Origin: Pilasporangium apinafurcum
Taxonomy: Eukaryota > Oomycota > Peronosporomycetes > Pythiales > Pythiaceae
Length of the DNA: 64,000 nt
Direction: 5' to 3'
NCBI GenBank assembly: GCA_001600495.1
Contig: BCKE01000010.1
Coordinates: 1 to 64,000, forward strand
Shown here: positions 11,462 to 21,012 of the stretch, piece by piece
Position numbering within the stretch: position 1 is the first letter of the stretch
Layout of the letters: each line of letters starts with the position of its first letter
Notes under the pieces: generated by a model
Told to the model about the DNA's origin: nothing
Databases searched by the model: none
Seen by the model: the letters and a program-made list of their open reading frames with translations, nothing else
Translations under genes and position numbers: made by a program

Positions 11462-12301
11462 ATGCAGCACTCTACTCCATCACGCCTGATTGTACTCGCA
11501 TTCCTCATACTCGCGCTCGCCGCTACCACCGTCCGCGCAGACGGACCCTGCGCTAACAAGACCGAGTGCTGCGATCTATGTGGCGATGACTCGTACCGAT
11601 GTGCGCGTGGACCGTGCTCAACCACCTTCTTCACCAAGGGCGCGTTCAGCATCAGTGTACCCACGAAGGATGTGGGGTTCTGGGATGTTGTCTTCTCCTT
11701 CTATGGCATGGTGCCGTACGTTGTACCGTTCTGCATTGGTTGCTATTTTGGGTTCCTGCGTCGCACGTGGACAGTTTTCTTCACCTTCTTCTTCATCCCC
11801 GTCTTCGCTGTGACGAACGTCATTCTCGTCAAGGCGATCGGCAAGGATTGTGAAGAATGCGCACGACCCTGTGGCTCCTGTGTGTATAGCTCTGGTATGC
11901 CTTCGGGCCACGCATCCAATTCCATCGGGCTCTGCTTGTGGATCATTCTCGAAACGCTTCTCGGTGTTGGACGTGCCTGGAAATGGTCGTGGCCGATCAA
12001 AACCTCCGTCATTCTCTTCTTTATCGTTCTGTTCGTGCCTGTGCCGTACAGCCGCGTATTTTTGGGTGACCACACGCCGCTACAAGTGGGGATTGGCAGT
12101 GCTGATGGCGTTTTCTTCGCAATTCTGTACTTTGTCGTGCTACGCTTCCTCATTGCACCGCGTCTGCAAGGCTGGTCAGAGAAATTGGCGCATGGTCGTT
12201 TCCATCTTCGCATCGAAAACGATTTCTACTTAACGAAGGTCCCACTGGCCATGGCCATCCCGCTCGTGGAAGAAGCTCCGACACCCGAGGTTGAGAAGTG
12301 A
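11462..12301 (+). CDS. PAP2 superfamily lipid phosphatase, dolichyldiphosphatase-like (copy 1 of 3)
   Basis: An intronless gene of 279 aa from the first ATG (11462). It has a signal peptide (RLIVLAFLILALAATTVRA), a luminal Cys-rich segment (NKTECCDLCGDD) and about five to six membrane segments. The three PAP2 motifs are present: K-x6-RP (KDCEECARP), PSGH (GMPSGHASNS) and SR-x5-H (SRVFLGDHTPLQ). The last position of motif 3 is Gln rather than Asp, as in DOLPP1, the ER enzyme that removes a phosphate from dolichyl pyrophosphate. A lipid phosphatase in the ER/secretory membrane is well supported; the exact substrate is inferred. A similar paralogue follows on each side of the F1 transposon remnant. 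Confidence 0.85.
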   Translation: MQHSTPSRLIVLAFLILALAATTVRADGPCANKTECCDLCGDDSYRCARGPCSTTFFTKGAFSISVPTKDVGFWDVVFSFYGMVPYVVPFCIGCYFGFLRRTWTVFFTFFFIPVFAVTNVILVKAIGKDCEECARPCGSCVYSSGMPSGHASNSIGLCLWIILETLLGVGRAWKWSWPIKTSVILFFIVLFVPVPYSRVFLGDHTPLQVGIGSADGVFFAILYFVVLRFLIAPRLQGWSEKLAHGRFHLRIENDFYLTKVPLAMAIPLVEEAPTPEVEK

Positions 12302-12470
12302 AAGTTGACCTCAATGCCGCGAATTTTATGCTATCCAGAGAAAAAGATCTACCCCTTCAGTAGACCAGCAATACAAACAGTATCACTACGCATTTGCAGT
12401 AATGGATTCCACTAATATATTGCTATTTGTAACCTATATATCCATTATTTTCATTTCTCTGGATCCATAT

Positions 12471-12534
12471 TAGCCATTATTCCCCAAGTGTTCTGTACCA
12501 CACGTGGTAGAGAATACGTGGGAAATAAAGGCTA
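12471..12534 (-). ncRNA. 3'-end palindrome of F1, candidate guide-RNA scaffold
   Basis: Two 31-nt arms (12471-12501 and 12504-12534) are inverted copies with 26 of 31 positions matching and only 2 nt between them. The palindrome sits at the extreme 3' end of the Fanzor element and overlaps its last codons (YFPRILYHVW). In TnpB and Fanzor systems the guide RNA is transcribed from the 3' end of the element, with the guide taken from flanking DNA. A structured RNA here fits, but transcription is inference. Confidence 0.45.
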
Positions 12535-13697
12535 CACTCATCCGTTTCTGGAATCATAGCAGTGAGGTTGTTTATCACCTCACTTTTGACTTCGAATACC
12601 AATTCATTCTTTTTCCTCGTGAACGCCTCGAGTCTCCTCTTTTCCTTCACTTGGTCGATGAATAGTCTCAAAATGTTGATTGCGGCGTTGATGTCACGGT
12701 CCCACAATGTGCGATGGCATTCACTATTTTTGCAGTGTCACACACCATAAAGACCGTCACTGACAACTTTTCCGTCAAGGACGAATCCCTTCATCTTCTT
12801 GTGACAAGCACAACACAGCTTGCTCGTCCTGAACTCGTCTACATCAACAACACGACACCTGGAACCAATTTTCTTCCGTAGGGTCGTTGTGGGAACAGCA
12901 ATGTTGCCTTTAGCTGAGCTTGTGAAAATTGCATCTCCATACGCGAGCATCTGGCCGAATAACCTATGCTGGGTTTGGGTGCTTGCACAGACCAGCAGTG
13001 AGACAGCACTCTTGATTATCTTGCCTTGGTGCTTTTCAAAATAGTCACTGTTGTGAAGACGTATCTGCAGGCGTATCCACTTACACAGCCAGGAGTAGAA
13101 GGTCAATTGATTGCTGACTTGAAAGTTCTGCCTTGCTTATTGAGCAATCATAACCAACATCCGACTCATATAGGATTTCTTCTCTGTTGGTTCATAATCT
13201 GAAGGTTGTTGGGTTCCGTAAAGGTCTAGACTGGTCTCCAAGTCAGAATGAACCTATCCACTGCCGACCAAGTTGACTATTGCAGATGAGGATCGATTGA
13301 AAAAGTTATTATCCAATGGAGGAAGTTCTTCGCCAGCTTCCAATAATCGCAGAACATGGACGGATGCCAGCATAGATGCCTCACATGTTATTCTTGAACA
13401 AAGTTGCACAGCCTCATCAATCTTTTCCGCCATTCTTTTGTTTTTGCAAAGCTTTCGCCACCCAGTCTTCATCGTTGTATAGAGTATTTGCTTTTGTCGA
13501 ACTTTCCGTTCCGCAAAATCCGGGCGGGCTTTCCACTTTTTAGCGATGTTCTCTTCAGTACCATTGCTCGTTGATGTTATTTCACCACAACGTTCAAAAC
13601 TAAGGACGCCTCGTAGTTGGTTTGATTTTTTGATTATACTGTTTCTCAAAGCTGCAGTTCTTTCTATCTTGGCAAATGGTGTTGAAGCAACACTCAA
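12477..13697 (-). pseudogene. Fanzor (TnpB-like RNA-guided nuclease) pseudogene F1
   Basis: Reading on the minus strand: an N-terminal part (13697-13254) with LSFERCGEITSTSNGTEEN, a join with stops, then HNSDYFEKHQGKI (about 13045), a jump directly from STQTQ to YGDAIFTSSAKGN, the RuvC-II region VDVDEFRTSKLCCACHKKM (zinc-ribbon cysteines and catalytic Glu), and WDRDINAAINILRLF (RuvC-III Asp). The RuvC-I region (LDPG) is missing through the internal deletion, so no nuclease can be made. At least one stop and one frame change also occur. F3 keeps the deleted middle and shares near-identical sequence outside it, so the two are recent relatives. Confidence 0.8.
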
Positions 13698-13861
13698 TGG
13701 ATGGGCACTAGAACGTGAGGTGATAAATACTTGAACTCAATATGCTTCGCTATTGAGACGCCGAAAACGATTCATTCAAGAGACGCCACCGAAATGAGAA
13801 ACTCTCAAACTCCTGAGAAGTACCTTGTAGTGTATACTTGATTTTTCTAACTCCATATATC

Positions 13862-14081
13862 TTAACCTTTTTCCCTACCCAAGGTGTATAATTTCATTTT
13901 TCTGGAAACGCGACTGATTGTCAACATAGTCTTTCAAGATGATTGCACACGCAGCAAGAGCCACGAAGGAGTCTCTCCATCCAATGAATCCTAAAGTCTA
14001 CTCTCAAGGCAATTGTAGTTTCAATCTTTATTCCCCACATCATTTCTACAACGCGTCGTACAAGTGGGGAATAAAGGTTAA
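13862..14081 (+). mobile_element. 220-bp non-autonomous element (MITE-like) with F3-type ends
   Basis: It begins TTAACCTTTTTCCCTACCCA, like the left end of F3 (TTAACCTTTTTCCCCCAAGT), and ends GTGGGGAATAAAGGTTAA, like the right end of F3. TTAA is present at both borders. It contains no coding sequence. At its right end the 16-nt arms 14023-14038 and 14064-14079 pair with 15 of 16 matches, the same 3' palindrome layout as F1 and F3. It is probably a deletion derivative moved in trans. Confidence 0.65.
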
Positions 14082-14169
14082 AGCGCGGAAGCTTCGTTGT
14101 GTGGTAATTCGTGAGAAAACACCAACTGCATCTCCCTTCAACTTTCAGAACCCATCACCAATATTGCAG

Positions 14170-14216
14170 CCAATAAAGTGCATAGAATCTGCATTTCGGC
14201 TGTCTTTGTGACCAAT
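14170..14216. promoter_or_regulatory. CCAAT boxes upstream of PAP2 gene 2
   Basis: CCAAT at 14170-14174 and 14212-14216, both in the forward orientation, lie about 135-180 bp before the ATG at 14350. They match the arrangement before the neighbouring paralogues. Confidence 0.4.
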
Positions 14217-14349
14217 CAGCAATTCTTTCTGCGGTTTTTGGGTGGAAGAATTAATCATTTGTGCATGCTTAATCGACGTTCTCCCCATTGTCAAAATGGT
14301 GGATTTCTGTCGCCATTTCCATTGTTTGCTCCACCCAAGCGCTCAGCTC

Positions 14350-15255
14350 ATGGAGGCACAATTACTTCTCGTCCTACTTCTGCTGGCCACGACAGTGTTA
14401 CCTGCAGTAGCTGACTCCAACAGAAACGGCGATGGTGATGACGACCGCTGCCTCACCTTTGATGAATGCTGTGACTGGTATGGCCCGAACTCGAAGCGTT
14501 GTTTGCGTGGTCCCTGCAGCCACAACTTCATCGTGTACAAGTTCTTCAGTATGAGCATGCCCACGAAAGACGTGGGATTCTGGGATGTTGTATTTATCTT
14601 CTACAACATGGTCCCGTATCTTGCACTCATTGCAATCCTCCTGGACCTATTATTCCACAAGCGAGCACTCACGCGTATAATCGCTTTATTGCTTCTGATC
14701 TTGTTTACAGTCATCAATACCAACATCCTGGTCAACATCATCGGCGATTGCTCCGAATGTGAACGGCCCGCTGGTTCTTGCTTGAAGTCCGGCGGTATGC
14801 CCTCAGGTCATGCTACTAATGCGATAGGATTGGGCACGTGGATCGTCCTAGTGGCGCTGTTTGGCGTGAGGAGAAAAATATGGAGTGTATGGCGGAAAAT
14901 CGTGGTGATTGTTCTATGCATATTGCTTTTTGTGCCTGTACCTATCAGTCGTGTGTATCTAGGCGATCACACCATTTTACAGGTTATTGTGGGGTCCATA
15001 GATGGGGTGATCCTTGGAACACTCTACTATCTTCTCTGGCGGACGTCAATCATGAAGCGTGCGTCGCTTGCCTTTATCGCTTTTGCTGATCGTCGACTGC
15101 ATTTGACGATTAAAGATGATTTTTACAATACCACGGCATTAGCTGGCGCAATGGAAATGCCACTAGTCGACGCAGAATCATCCGCGAATAATAAAGACGA
15201 CTACCATACGAGTAGTAGCAACGGCGACAATCCAGACGTGATGAATGCTGTGTGA
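14350..15255 (+). CDS. PAP2 superfamily lipid phosphatase, dolichyldiphosphatase-like (copy 2 of 3)
   Basis: 301 aa from ATG 14350, chosen because it gives a clean signal peptide (MEAQLLLVLLLLATTVLPAV); an upstream in-frame ATG at 14296 is an alternative. The luminal Cys segment (FDECCDWYGPNSKRC), PSGH motif (GMPSGHATNA) and SRVYLGDHTILQ are conserved with copy 1. In motif 1 the usual Lys is Gly (GDCSECERP), so the K-x6-RP signature is incomplete. The tail after residue 260 is variable and ends SSSNGDNPDVMNAV. It is a membrane lipid phosphatase by family; activity of this copy is less certain. Confidence 0.8.
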   Translation: MEAQLLLVLLLLATTVLPAVADSNRNGDGDDDRCLTFDECCDWYGPNSKRCLRGPCSHNFIVYKFFSMSMPTKDVGFWDVVFIFYNMVPYLALIAILLDLLFHKRALTRIIALLLLILFTVINTNILVNIIGDCSECERPAGSCLKSGGMPSGHATNAIGLGTWIVLVALFGVRRKIWSVWRKIVVIVLCILLFVPVPISRVYLGDHTILQVIVGSIDGVILGTLYYLLWRTSIMKRASLAFIAFADRRLHLTIKDDFYNTTALAGAMEMPLVDAESSANNKDDYHTSSSNGDNPDVMNAV

Positions 15256-15698
15256 GTGTGGGAAGTTGAGCAGCAAATTGAAGAGTGAGTGCATGAAGGA
15301 TGTCTGGGGAGATTTAGAAGTAGTTTTAGTTCGTCTTCTGCTTTTTTAATAGTAATTTTATAAATCATGCCTTATTTTACAAGTGGGTATCTGACTGGAT
15401 ACTTTACTGAGAGAATCAACTAATCGTTCCTTTGACACGCTCTGTGGACGTAAACACTTCCCAAAATGATAATCAAATTGTGCACCCAAAAATTTTAACC
15501 AATAAAATTGTTTTCGGAATACAATATTAGCCAATAATAATCGATTATGATATTTTGGAATGACCGTCTCGAGCATGCGACATTGACGATTGATGATGCC
15601 ACTTCAGGCAGAGCTGCTGGTCGTGATCAGAGTCGGAAATAAAAGACAAAAGCTTTACCCAACAAAAAAGCGCATACAGGCGTCGCAGCACAACCCAA
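15256..15698. promoter_or_regulatory. intergenic region with CCAAT boxes before PAP2 gene 3
   Basis: CCAAT at 15499-15503 and 15531-15535 lie 165-200 bp before the ATG at 15699. The rest is AT-rich with no gene, tRNA or repeat that I can support. Confidence 0.4.
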
Positions 15699-16667
15699 AT
15701 GACGCTGTCTACATCCAACCTACTTTTATCCGCCGTGATCCGCCGGTCGCCCCGATTACTGGCGCTTCTGGTGATGAACGTGGTGCTGCTGCAGTTTACA
15801 CACGCGCAGAACATCGACGACGACTCGAGTGACGATTCCTACGACGGTTCGCACTGTAAAACCTTCGAGGAATGCTGCGCCACCTATGGCACCGACTCGA
15901 AGCGCTGTCTCCGTGGGCCCTGCAGTCGTGAATTCATCATGTATCAGTTCTTCAGTCTTAGCATGCCAACGAAGGATGTGGAGTTCTGGGACGTCATGAC
16001 TGTCATCTACAGCATGATGCCTTACCTTATAGTCATCACCATGGTGGTAGAGATGCTCTTCCACAAGCGCTCGATCATGCGCATACAAGCCATCATCATT
16101 CCTATCGTTTTCACGGTCCTCAACACCAATATCCTCGTCAAAGTCCTCGGAGATTGCTCTGAATGTGCGCGTCCCTACGGCTCCTGCTTGGCAACAAACG
16201 GCATGCCATCAGGCCACGCGACCAATGCGATCGGCCTCTGGACGTGGGTGCAGCTGGAAACTTTTGTGGGTGCTGGAAAGCCATGGACAATAGAGAAAAA
16301 AGCTCTCATCTGCTTCGTTTCGTCGCTACTCTTTGTTCCCGTGCCCTATAGTCGCGTGTACCTGGGCGACCACACTCCTTTACAAGTCACCATTGGTTCC
16401 ATCGATGGCTTCGTCTGGGCGATCATCTACTTCTTCATTTTACGCACCGCCATCGCACAGAAATTTTTCTTGTGGCTCTGTGGTTTCTGCAAACGAAGAC
16501 TTCATTTCACAGTCGAGAACGACTTTTATCCGCCTCAAGAAGAGGCACCACTTGCCTTGGAAGTGGCCTTGATTGAGCGTGATAATGAACTGGAAAAAGG
16601 TAACGTGGAACTGCAGCGTGTGAGCGCTACAAGCAGTATCTCTGGTAGTACGAGCAAAGAATTGTAA
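15699..16667 (+). CDS. PAP2 superfamily lipid phosphatase, dolichyldiphosphatase-like (copy 3 of 3)
   Basis: 322 aa from ATG 15699, intronless like its paralogues. A signal anchor (LLALLVMNVVLLQFTHA) is followed by acidic sequence and the luminal Cys segment (FEECCATYGTDSKRC). Motif 2 is GMPSGHATNA and motif 3 is SRVYLGDHTPLQ. Motif 1 again has Gly in place of the catalytic-site Lys (GDCSECARP). The C-terminal cytosolic tail is Ser/Glu rich. Copies 2 and 3 are more like each other than either is like copy 1, so the array probably grew in two steps. Confidence 0.82.
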   Translation: MTLSTSNLLLSAVIRRSPRLLALLVMNVVLLQFTHAQNIDDDSSDDSYDGSHCKTFEECCATYGTDSKRCLRGPCSREFIMYQFFSLSMPTKDVEFWDVMTVIYSMMPYLIVITMVVEMLFHKRSIMRIQAIIIPIVFTVLNTNILVKVLGDCSECARPYGSCLATNGMPSGHATNAIGLWTWVQLETFVGAGKPWTIEKKALICFVSSLLFVPVPYSRVYLGDHTPLQVTIGSIDGFVWAIIYFFILRTAIAQKFFLWLCGFCKRRLHFTVENDFYPPQEEAPLALEVALIERDNELEKGNVELQRVSATSSISGSTSKEL

Positions 16668-16834
16668 TTTAGTATGAAAGAGTATGTGCATGAGATAACT
16701 ATGAAATCCAACTCTGGGCAAGACCTGAGTCTATTTTTGCACCCAACATCTTTTTTCTGTTTGGCGTGTGACGGACGGACAGGCGCTTTGGTTGTCTTTG
16801 TTTTCTCTCCGTTTCTGATGTGGAGTGTGTCATC

Positions 16835-17514
16835 ATGAAGCCAAGTAATCGTCGTGATAGCAGTAGCAGCAGCAGTGAAGACGATGATGATCATGCGACA
16901 AGAGATCTCAAAGGATCCGAGAGAGATGGCACTTGCACGAGTGGTACGCTATGTGTAGGAATGCGGGTGGAGAGGGAGCTGGACGGCATGTGGTTCTTAG
17001 CGAGAATTGTCAACAAAAGTGACGATGGGCTGTTTGAGATCGTATATGAGGATGAACAGAACCGGGAAGTGGATATTGAAGCCCATGAACTAAGGTAAGT
17101 GTAGACCTAACGCAGTTATACTGCAATTATCAGTCGATCTAGTAAAGATTTCACTAACTTACTTCAACATTCTCAGGTGTTTTGATGAAACACGAAATTC
17201 ACCGCAACGACGACCATCAACTCCAAGTCTGACAGAACAACAGCGCGAGATGATCATGAAAGATTCACTGTTGCTGCAGCCTACAGACTATGATCCCAAC
17301 AAAACTCCAACTGTGGTTCTGCATCACAAAGGAGAATCCCATGCCGGTTTGTTCTAATCAGTCAGCTTCATATTTAGTTAAAACTTCACACCGATTTCGT
17401 ATGTCATTGTTTTTGATTGTAGCTTCTGGATACATCATCAACGGGTTGGAGAACAACATCGCGGCGGGAAATGGCCTGCGTGGCATCCGGTGGCTACGCG
17501 TTAATTCCTTTTAA
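16835..17514 (+). CDS. Tudor/agenet-like domain protein, about 173 aa
   Basis: Exons 16835-17094, 17177-17346 and 17423-17514. The start MKPSNRRD is followed by a Ser/Asp-rich acidic stretch, then a compact beta domain (GMRVERELDGMWFLARIVNK to EVDIEAHELRCF) with the Tudor/SH3-like pattern of a variable residue pair around W and an acidic YEDEQ turn. Tudor domains read methylated histones or proteins. The C-terminus is less sure: another frame of the last exon is also open and could continue to a fourth exon ending near 17628. Likely nuclear; the role is unknown. Confidence 0.6.
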
Positions 17515-17708
17515 AGTAATTACAATTTCAGAAAATATCATTTACACCCATTCAATGACTCACAGGGAGACGATCTTGTTCATTCTTCCTCTATACCAAA
17601 TTCCACGCGCAACATCTGCTCGTAGTTGGTAAAGGCATCGTCCAATAGTAATTCCTGTTAGCATAACATACCGACCAAAACGTTATGTTACTTTGATTGT
17701 TTTCTTCC

Positions 17709-18404
17709 TCAGGCAATAATGGAATGAAAGCCACTTGCTCTCTTCTCTAAGTCAGTTGCCGTCGATGAGAGATATTGTATTTCTCGATGGATGCGTGTCT
17801 GTAACGAATGGATTGCCAGTTTTCGCTGGTGATACTCGAATGTTGCCAACTGCAGCTTCCTCTGGAACTCGCGCCTCTTTTGAATGATGACCTTTGTGTC
17901 AAATAATTGTTTGACGTGCGTTTGTCGTCGCACTCGTTGCTGATTTCTCAGTGCCTCACTGGCATCTGCAGCTTCATGTAAGTGTGCTTTGAGCAGCTCC
18001 ATTGGGTTCAATGAACCACCACGAGCAGCAATTAATGGAGTTCGCATATTCTCCTTGTTACTGTGGCTGGTGGTCTCCTGTAAGACGGAGGGTACGTCAT
18101 CAATAGATTCTCGTGAGTCGTCTGCAAACTCTGCGTTTTCCTGTCTGCAATCCTGCACCGAATCTGGAAATGCTGTGGACACGGCTCGTTCAATTAGCTC
18201 TCGAGCTGTAGACGTCTCTGCTGTTTGTAGATGCTCATCCTTTCGTGGATTTGTTTTGGTTGTAGGTGTTGGCTGCTTCGTGCGATTATTGCAGATTTTC
18301 TCGCGCTCACTAGCATTTGGCTTCTGTCTCTCCGTCGGCTGCAGCTTTGTCGAACGATTCCACGGCATCTTTTTCGTGGTTTCCTGTTCCTTCGATCTTA
18401 CCAT
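17709..18404 (-). CDS. unknown basic coiled-coil protein, 231 aa
   Basis: An open frame from ATG 18404 (MVRSKEQETTKKMPWNRSTK). The first 130 residues are Lys/Thr/Glu rich and probably disordered. Residues about 140-225 form a helical region (NPMELLKAHLHEAADASEAL, then KRREFQRKLQLATFEYHQRK) that should form a coiled coil. No family is recognised. A GTAAGA just after the ATG could be a splice donor, so the true start may differ. Confidence 0.55.
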   Translation of the reverse strand: MVRSKEQETTKKMPWNRSTKLQPTERQKPNASEREKICNNRTKQPTPTTKTNPRKDEHLQTAETSTARELIERAVSTAFPDSVQDCRQENAEFADDSRESIDDVPSVLQETTSHSNKENMRTPLIAARGGSLNPMELLKAHLHEAADASEALRNQQRVRRQTHVKQLFDTKVIIQKRREFQRKLQLATFEYHQRKLAIHSLQTRIHREIQYLSSTATDLEKRASGFHSIIA

Positions 18405-18543
18405 CGGAAAGTATAAAAACAATCACGAAAGATAGCAACTCATCAAAAGACGCCGAATATCCAAGAAACGTCGGTTCATAGTTTTACAACATTTTACACC
18501 ACATTTCTTCCATTCAACGGATAAATAGAGAATGAATGAATAA

Positions 18544-18807
18544 CTAAGGACGCTTCCACACAGCCAGCCACGCGCGTGTGAACGTGTTCACCTGTTGCGT
18601 CGCCTGGTGCATCTGCTCGATCTTGGCACTAAGGTCCTGGAGCGACTCCGTCACGGTCGTTAGCGCCGACGCGCACTTTTCGTAGGTCTCGATCCTCTGG
18701 CGAACGCTGGCAGCGTACGCTTCTCTCTCACGCAGCGCTTGGGCTTCTGCTTCGTCTACTTCTGCTGCTGCTGCGCGGTGAATTTGCTGATCATCGGCTG
18801 CTTCCAT
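18544..18807 (-). CDS. small helical protein, possible DASH/Dam1 complex subunit Duo1
   Basis: 87 aa from ATG 18807 (MEAADDQQIHRAAAAEVDEA). It is almost wholly alpha-helical, with a C-terminal segment LSAKIEQMHQATQQVNTFTR followed by AWLAVWKRP. The pattern of a helix ending in a Trp-containing turn recalls Duo1 of the DASH complex, the ring that couples kinetochores to microtubules. A second DASH-like gene (Dad2) lies at 45204-45517, which makes presence of the complex in this genome plausible. Evidence is pattern-level only; other small coiled-coil subunits are possible. Confidence 0.4.
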   Translation of the reverse strand: MEAADDQQIHRAAAAEVDEAEAQALREREAYAASVRQRIETYEKCASALTTVTESLQDLSAKIEQMHQATQQVNTFTRAWLAVWKRP

Positions 18808-19676
18808 CTTGGCGTCTGCTTTCCCGCGCAAAATTTACAGCTCAAGTGCGAACTTTACACACGAAAACCTGTCGAATAGCATATGATATTTTGGGATACA
18901 CTTCACAACTGTCTTCTATCGTGCTTGTGAAGAGCGTGAAGCCACTCACACCCAATCCGACTAACGAAGAGTGTCTGCGTTCGAAGAATACCACTATCCA
19001 TTACCCACAACACGATCATCTTCGTGTGCTCAACAGTCATCTCTTTAATAAATCCCTCAACAAAAACCAGAAAAAGACAATCCTGAAGCAAAAATGCCAG
19101 TGCCGAATTAAAGAAACCTTCGTTAAAGAGCATGTTACCATTAAATCAATCGAAAATGATGCCTTTGACTGAAGTACATCACCGCTGAAGCATCAAAAAC
19201 TGAAGGCAACTCTGAATGTGTCGTAACCAATGGTGAAGATGATGCGTGCATAACATTAACGGTGTATTCGTCTGCTGCATCCAGAGTGCTAAACTGATAC
19301 TATTTATCGCGTTCTTGACACATACATCATAACATATCTACTACTGCGATGTTGCTTGTTCAGTGAGTAATACGATATAGGATCTGATGGGACGTCTAAA
19401 AGCATATCTCCTCTTTCATCGTCTTTAGAGTCCGCTCTTTGACTGTGAGGATAACTTCTGCTGATGTTTTTATCGAAAAAGCAGATCATCCATACTCGAC
19501 AAGCCAGTTTGGTCCTCCGTACGAACGCACGATATGGCTCTCTAGAGAGTTAATTGCATGGAGTACACGGCTCCATAGAGAGAAAAATTACATTCGCGCA
19601 TGTATCTTAATATTTGCATCTTCCGGCATCTTCTACGTCTTTACTTCACTTCGCAATTTGCAAGAACAAGGACACA
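18808..19676. other. intergenic, no supported gene
   Basis: The longest frame here (18846-19172, plus) lacks an ATG at its beginning and shows no domain. The rest is broken in all frames. The last 100 bp before 19677 are likely the 5' leader of the next gene. Confidence 0.4.
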
Positions 19677-21012
19677 ATGCAGTACTCCTGGTCGTGGATT
19701 TTTCTTTTGGTGCTCCCTGGTATCATTTTCATCGTACGCATCTATCTGTCTACACTTTATAGACTTCGAAATGGGTCTCTGACATGCTGTTTTGGTTCAT
19801 TTTTGTAGTCATTTATTATAGGGCGGCTCACCGCACCTGGTTTCCAAGTGGAAGGGAAACATGTCTTCATCACTGGTGTGTGACTAGTTCAAAACTGGTT
19901 GGCCATTACCTGAATGAGTATTGATTGTTGCCGTATTGAATTGCTAGGTGGAAGCTCTGGATTAGGCTTATCAGTCGCGAAGAAGTATGCCAAAGCTGGT
20001 GCAAAGGTGCGTGCACAAGTGTGCTTTGTTCCATCTTGAAATGAATATGGGCATCTCATATTCGATTTGATGCACTTTGCGATCAGATATCTATCATTGC
20101 ACGACGACAAGAACAATTAAAAGCAGTGCAAACAGAGATTGAGGTGTGTCTGTCTCCTACTCTATCTACATTATTGCTACAAACTCGCGAGCTAATGCTG
20201 ATAATATTCGCTACATCTGTCAGGCTTGCTTAAAAAACCCCACGAACCAAATATTTATTCAATCTTGCGATGTGACGGACTTTATTAATGTCCAAGAAGC
20301 CGTGAAAGCTGCAAACCAGTTCCACGGTTGTGTCACGGATCACATCGTCTGCTGTGCTGGTATCACAGCACCATCCTACTTTCTAGATCAAGACGTCGAT
20401 ACTTTCCACCAGGTCATGGACACCAACTACTTCGGCGCATTACATGTCGTCAAAGCAGCCCTTCCGGCCATGGTTGAACGCAATGAAGGCGGTCAGATCG
20501 TGTTTGTCAGCTCTGGACTCGGTCTGATCTCATGGATTGGTTTCACGCAATACTCTGCATCCAAGTACGCACTTCGAGGACTTGCGGAAGGGCTGCGGAA
20601 TGAGCTTAAACTTTACAATATCGGAGTTAACATCTTTTACCCAGGTAACATTGATACGCCTATGTTTGAGAAAGAACATCAGATGACTCCACCAGAAACC
20701 AAGATCATTGAAGGTGTGAGCGCAGCAGTCCATCCTGACCGAGTGGCGCAGTCGCTGATCAATGGCATCAGCCGTGGAGAGTTCAATATCACAAACGATA
20801 GGCTAATATTTATACTGAGAATCCTGACAAATGGGGTCACACCGCGCATAAATACCGTGCTAGAGGCTGTGTTGCTTCCGTTTGCGATCATTATTCAAGT
20901 CGCTTTTGGGTACTTTATCGATACTGTGGTAACCAAATCAAGGCAGGAGAATCTTCAAAAGCAATCAACCTCCCCTGAGAACCCTTACATATCAATTAAC
21001 GTAAGCTGCTAG
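19677..21012 (+). CDS. 3-ketodihydrosphingosine reductase (KDSR/Tsc10)
   Basis: Exons 19677-19733, 19809-19875, 19948-20006, 20087-20143 and 20224-21012 give 342 aa. The enzyme reduces 3-ketosphinganine with NADPH in the ER, the second step of sphingolipid synthesis. An N-terminal membrane anchor (WIFLLVLPGIIFI) precedes the Rossmann motif TGGSSGLGLSVAKKYAKAG and the cofactor-selecting ARRQ. The NAG-type motif reads CCAGIT. The catalytic motif is YSASK (YSASKYALRGLAEGL) preceded by the Ser of VSSGLG. Two C-terminal hydrophobic segments follow, as in KDSR. All introns are short (70-80 bp). A broken copy of the last exon lies at 23356-23561. Confidence 0.92.

Larger units (their letters stand above)
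12470..13740 (-). mobile_element. Fanzor-bearing element F1, degraded
   Basis: The element lies between PAP2 copies 1 and 2. Its 3' end (low coordinate) is TTAGCCATTATTCCCCAAGT at 12470, one or two changes from the TTAACC(T/A)TTATTCCCC end seen at 14081 and 45169. The coding remnant matches F3 closely. No matching 5' end is seen beyond about 13740; it appears truncated next to the separate small element at 13862-14081. It holds no transposase. Compared with F3 it keeps the N-terminal coding region but has lost a large middle part. Confidence 0.7.

Noticed and set aside
18846-19172. 108-codon plus-strand frame
   Set aside because: No ATG at the start and no recognisable domain; composition is not convincingly coding.
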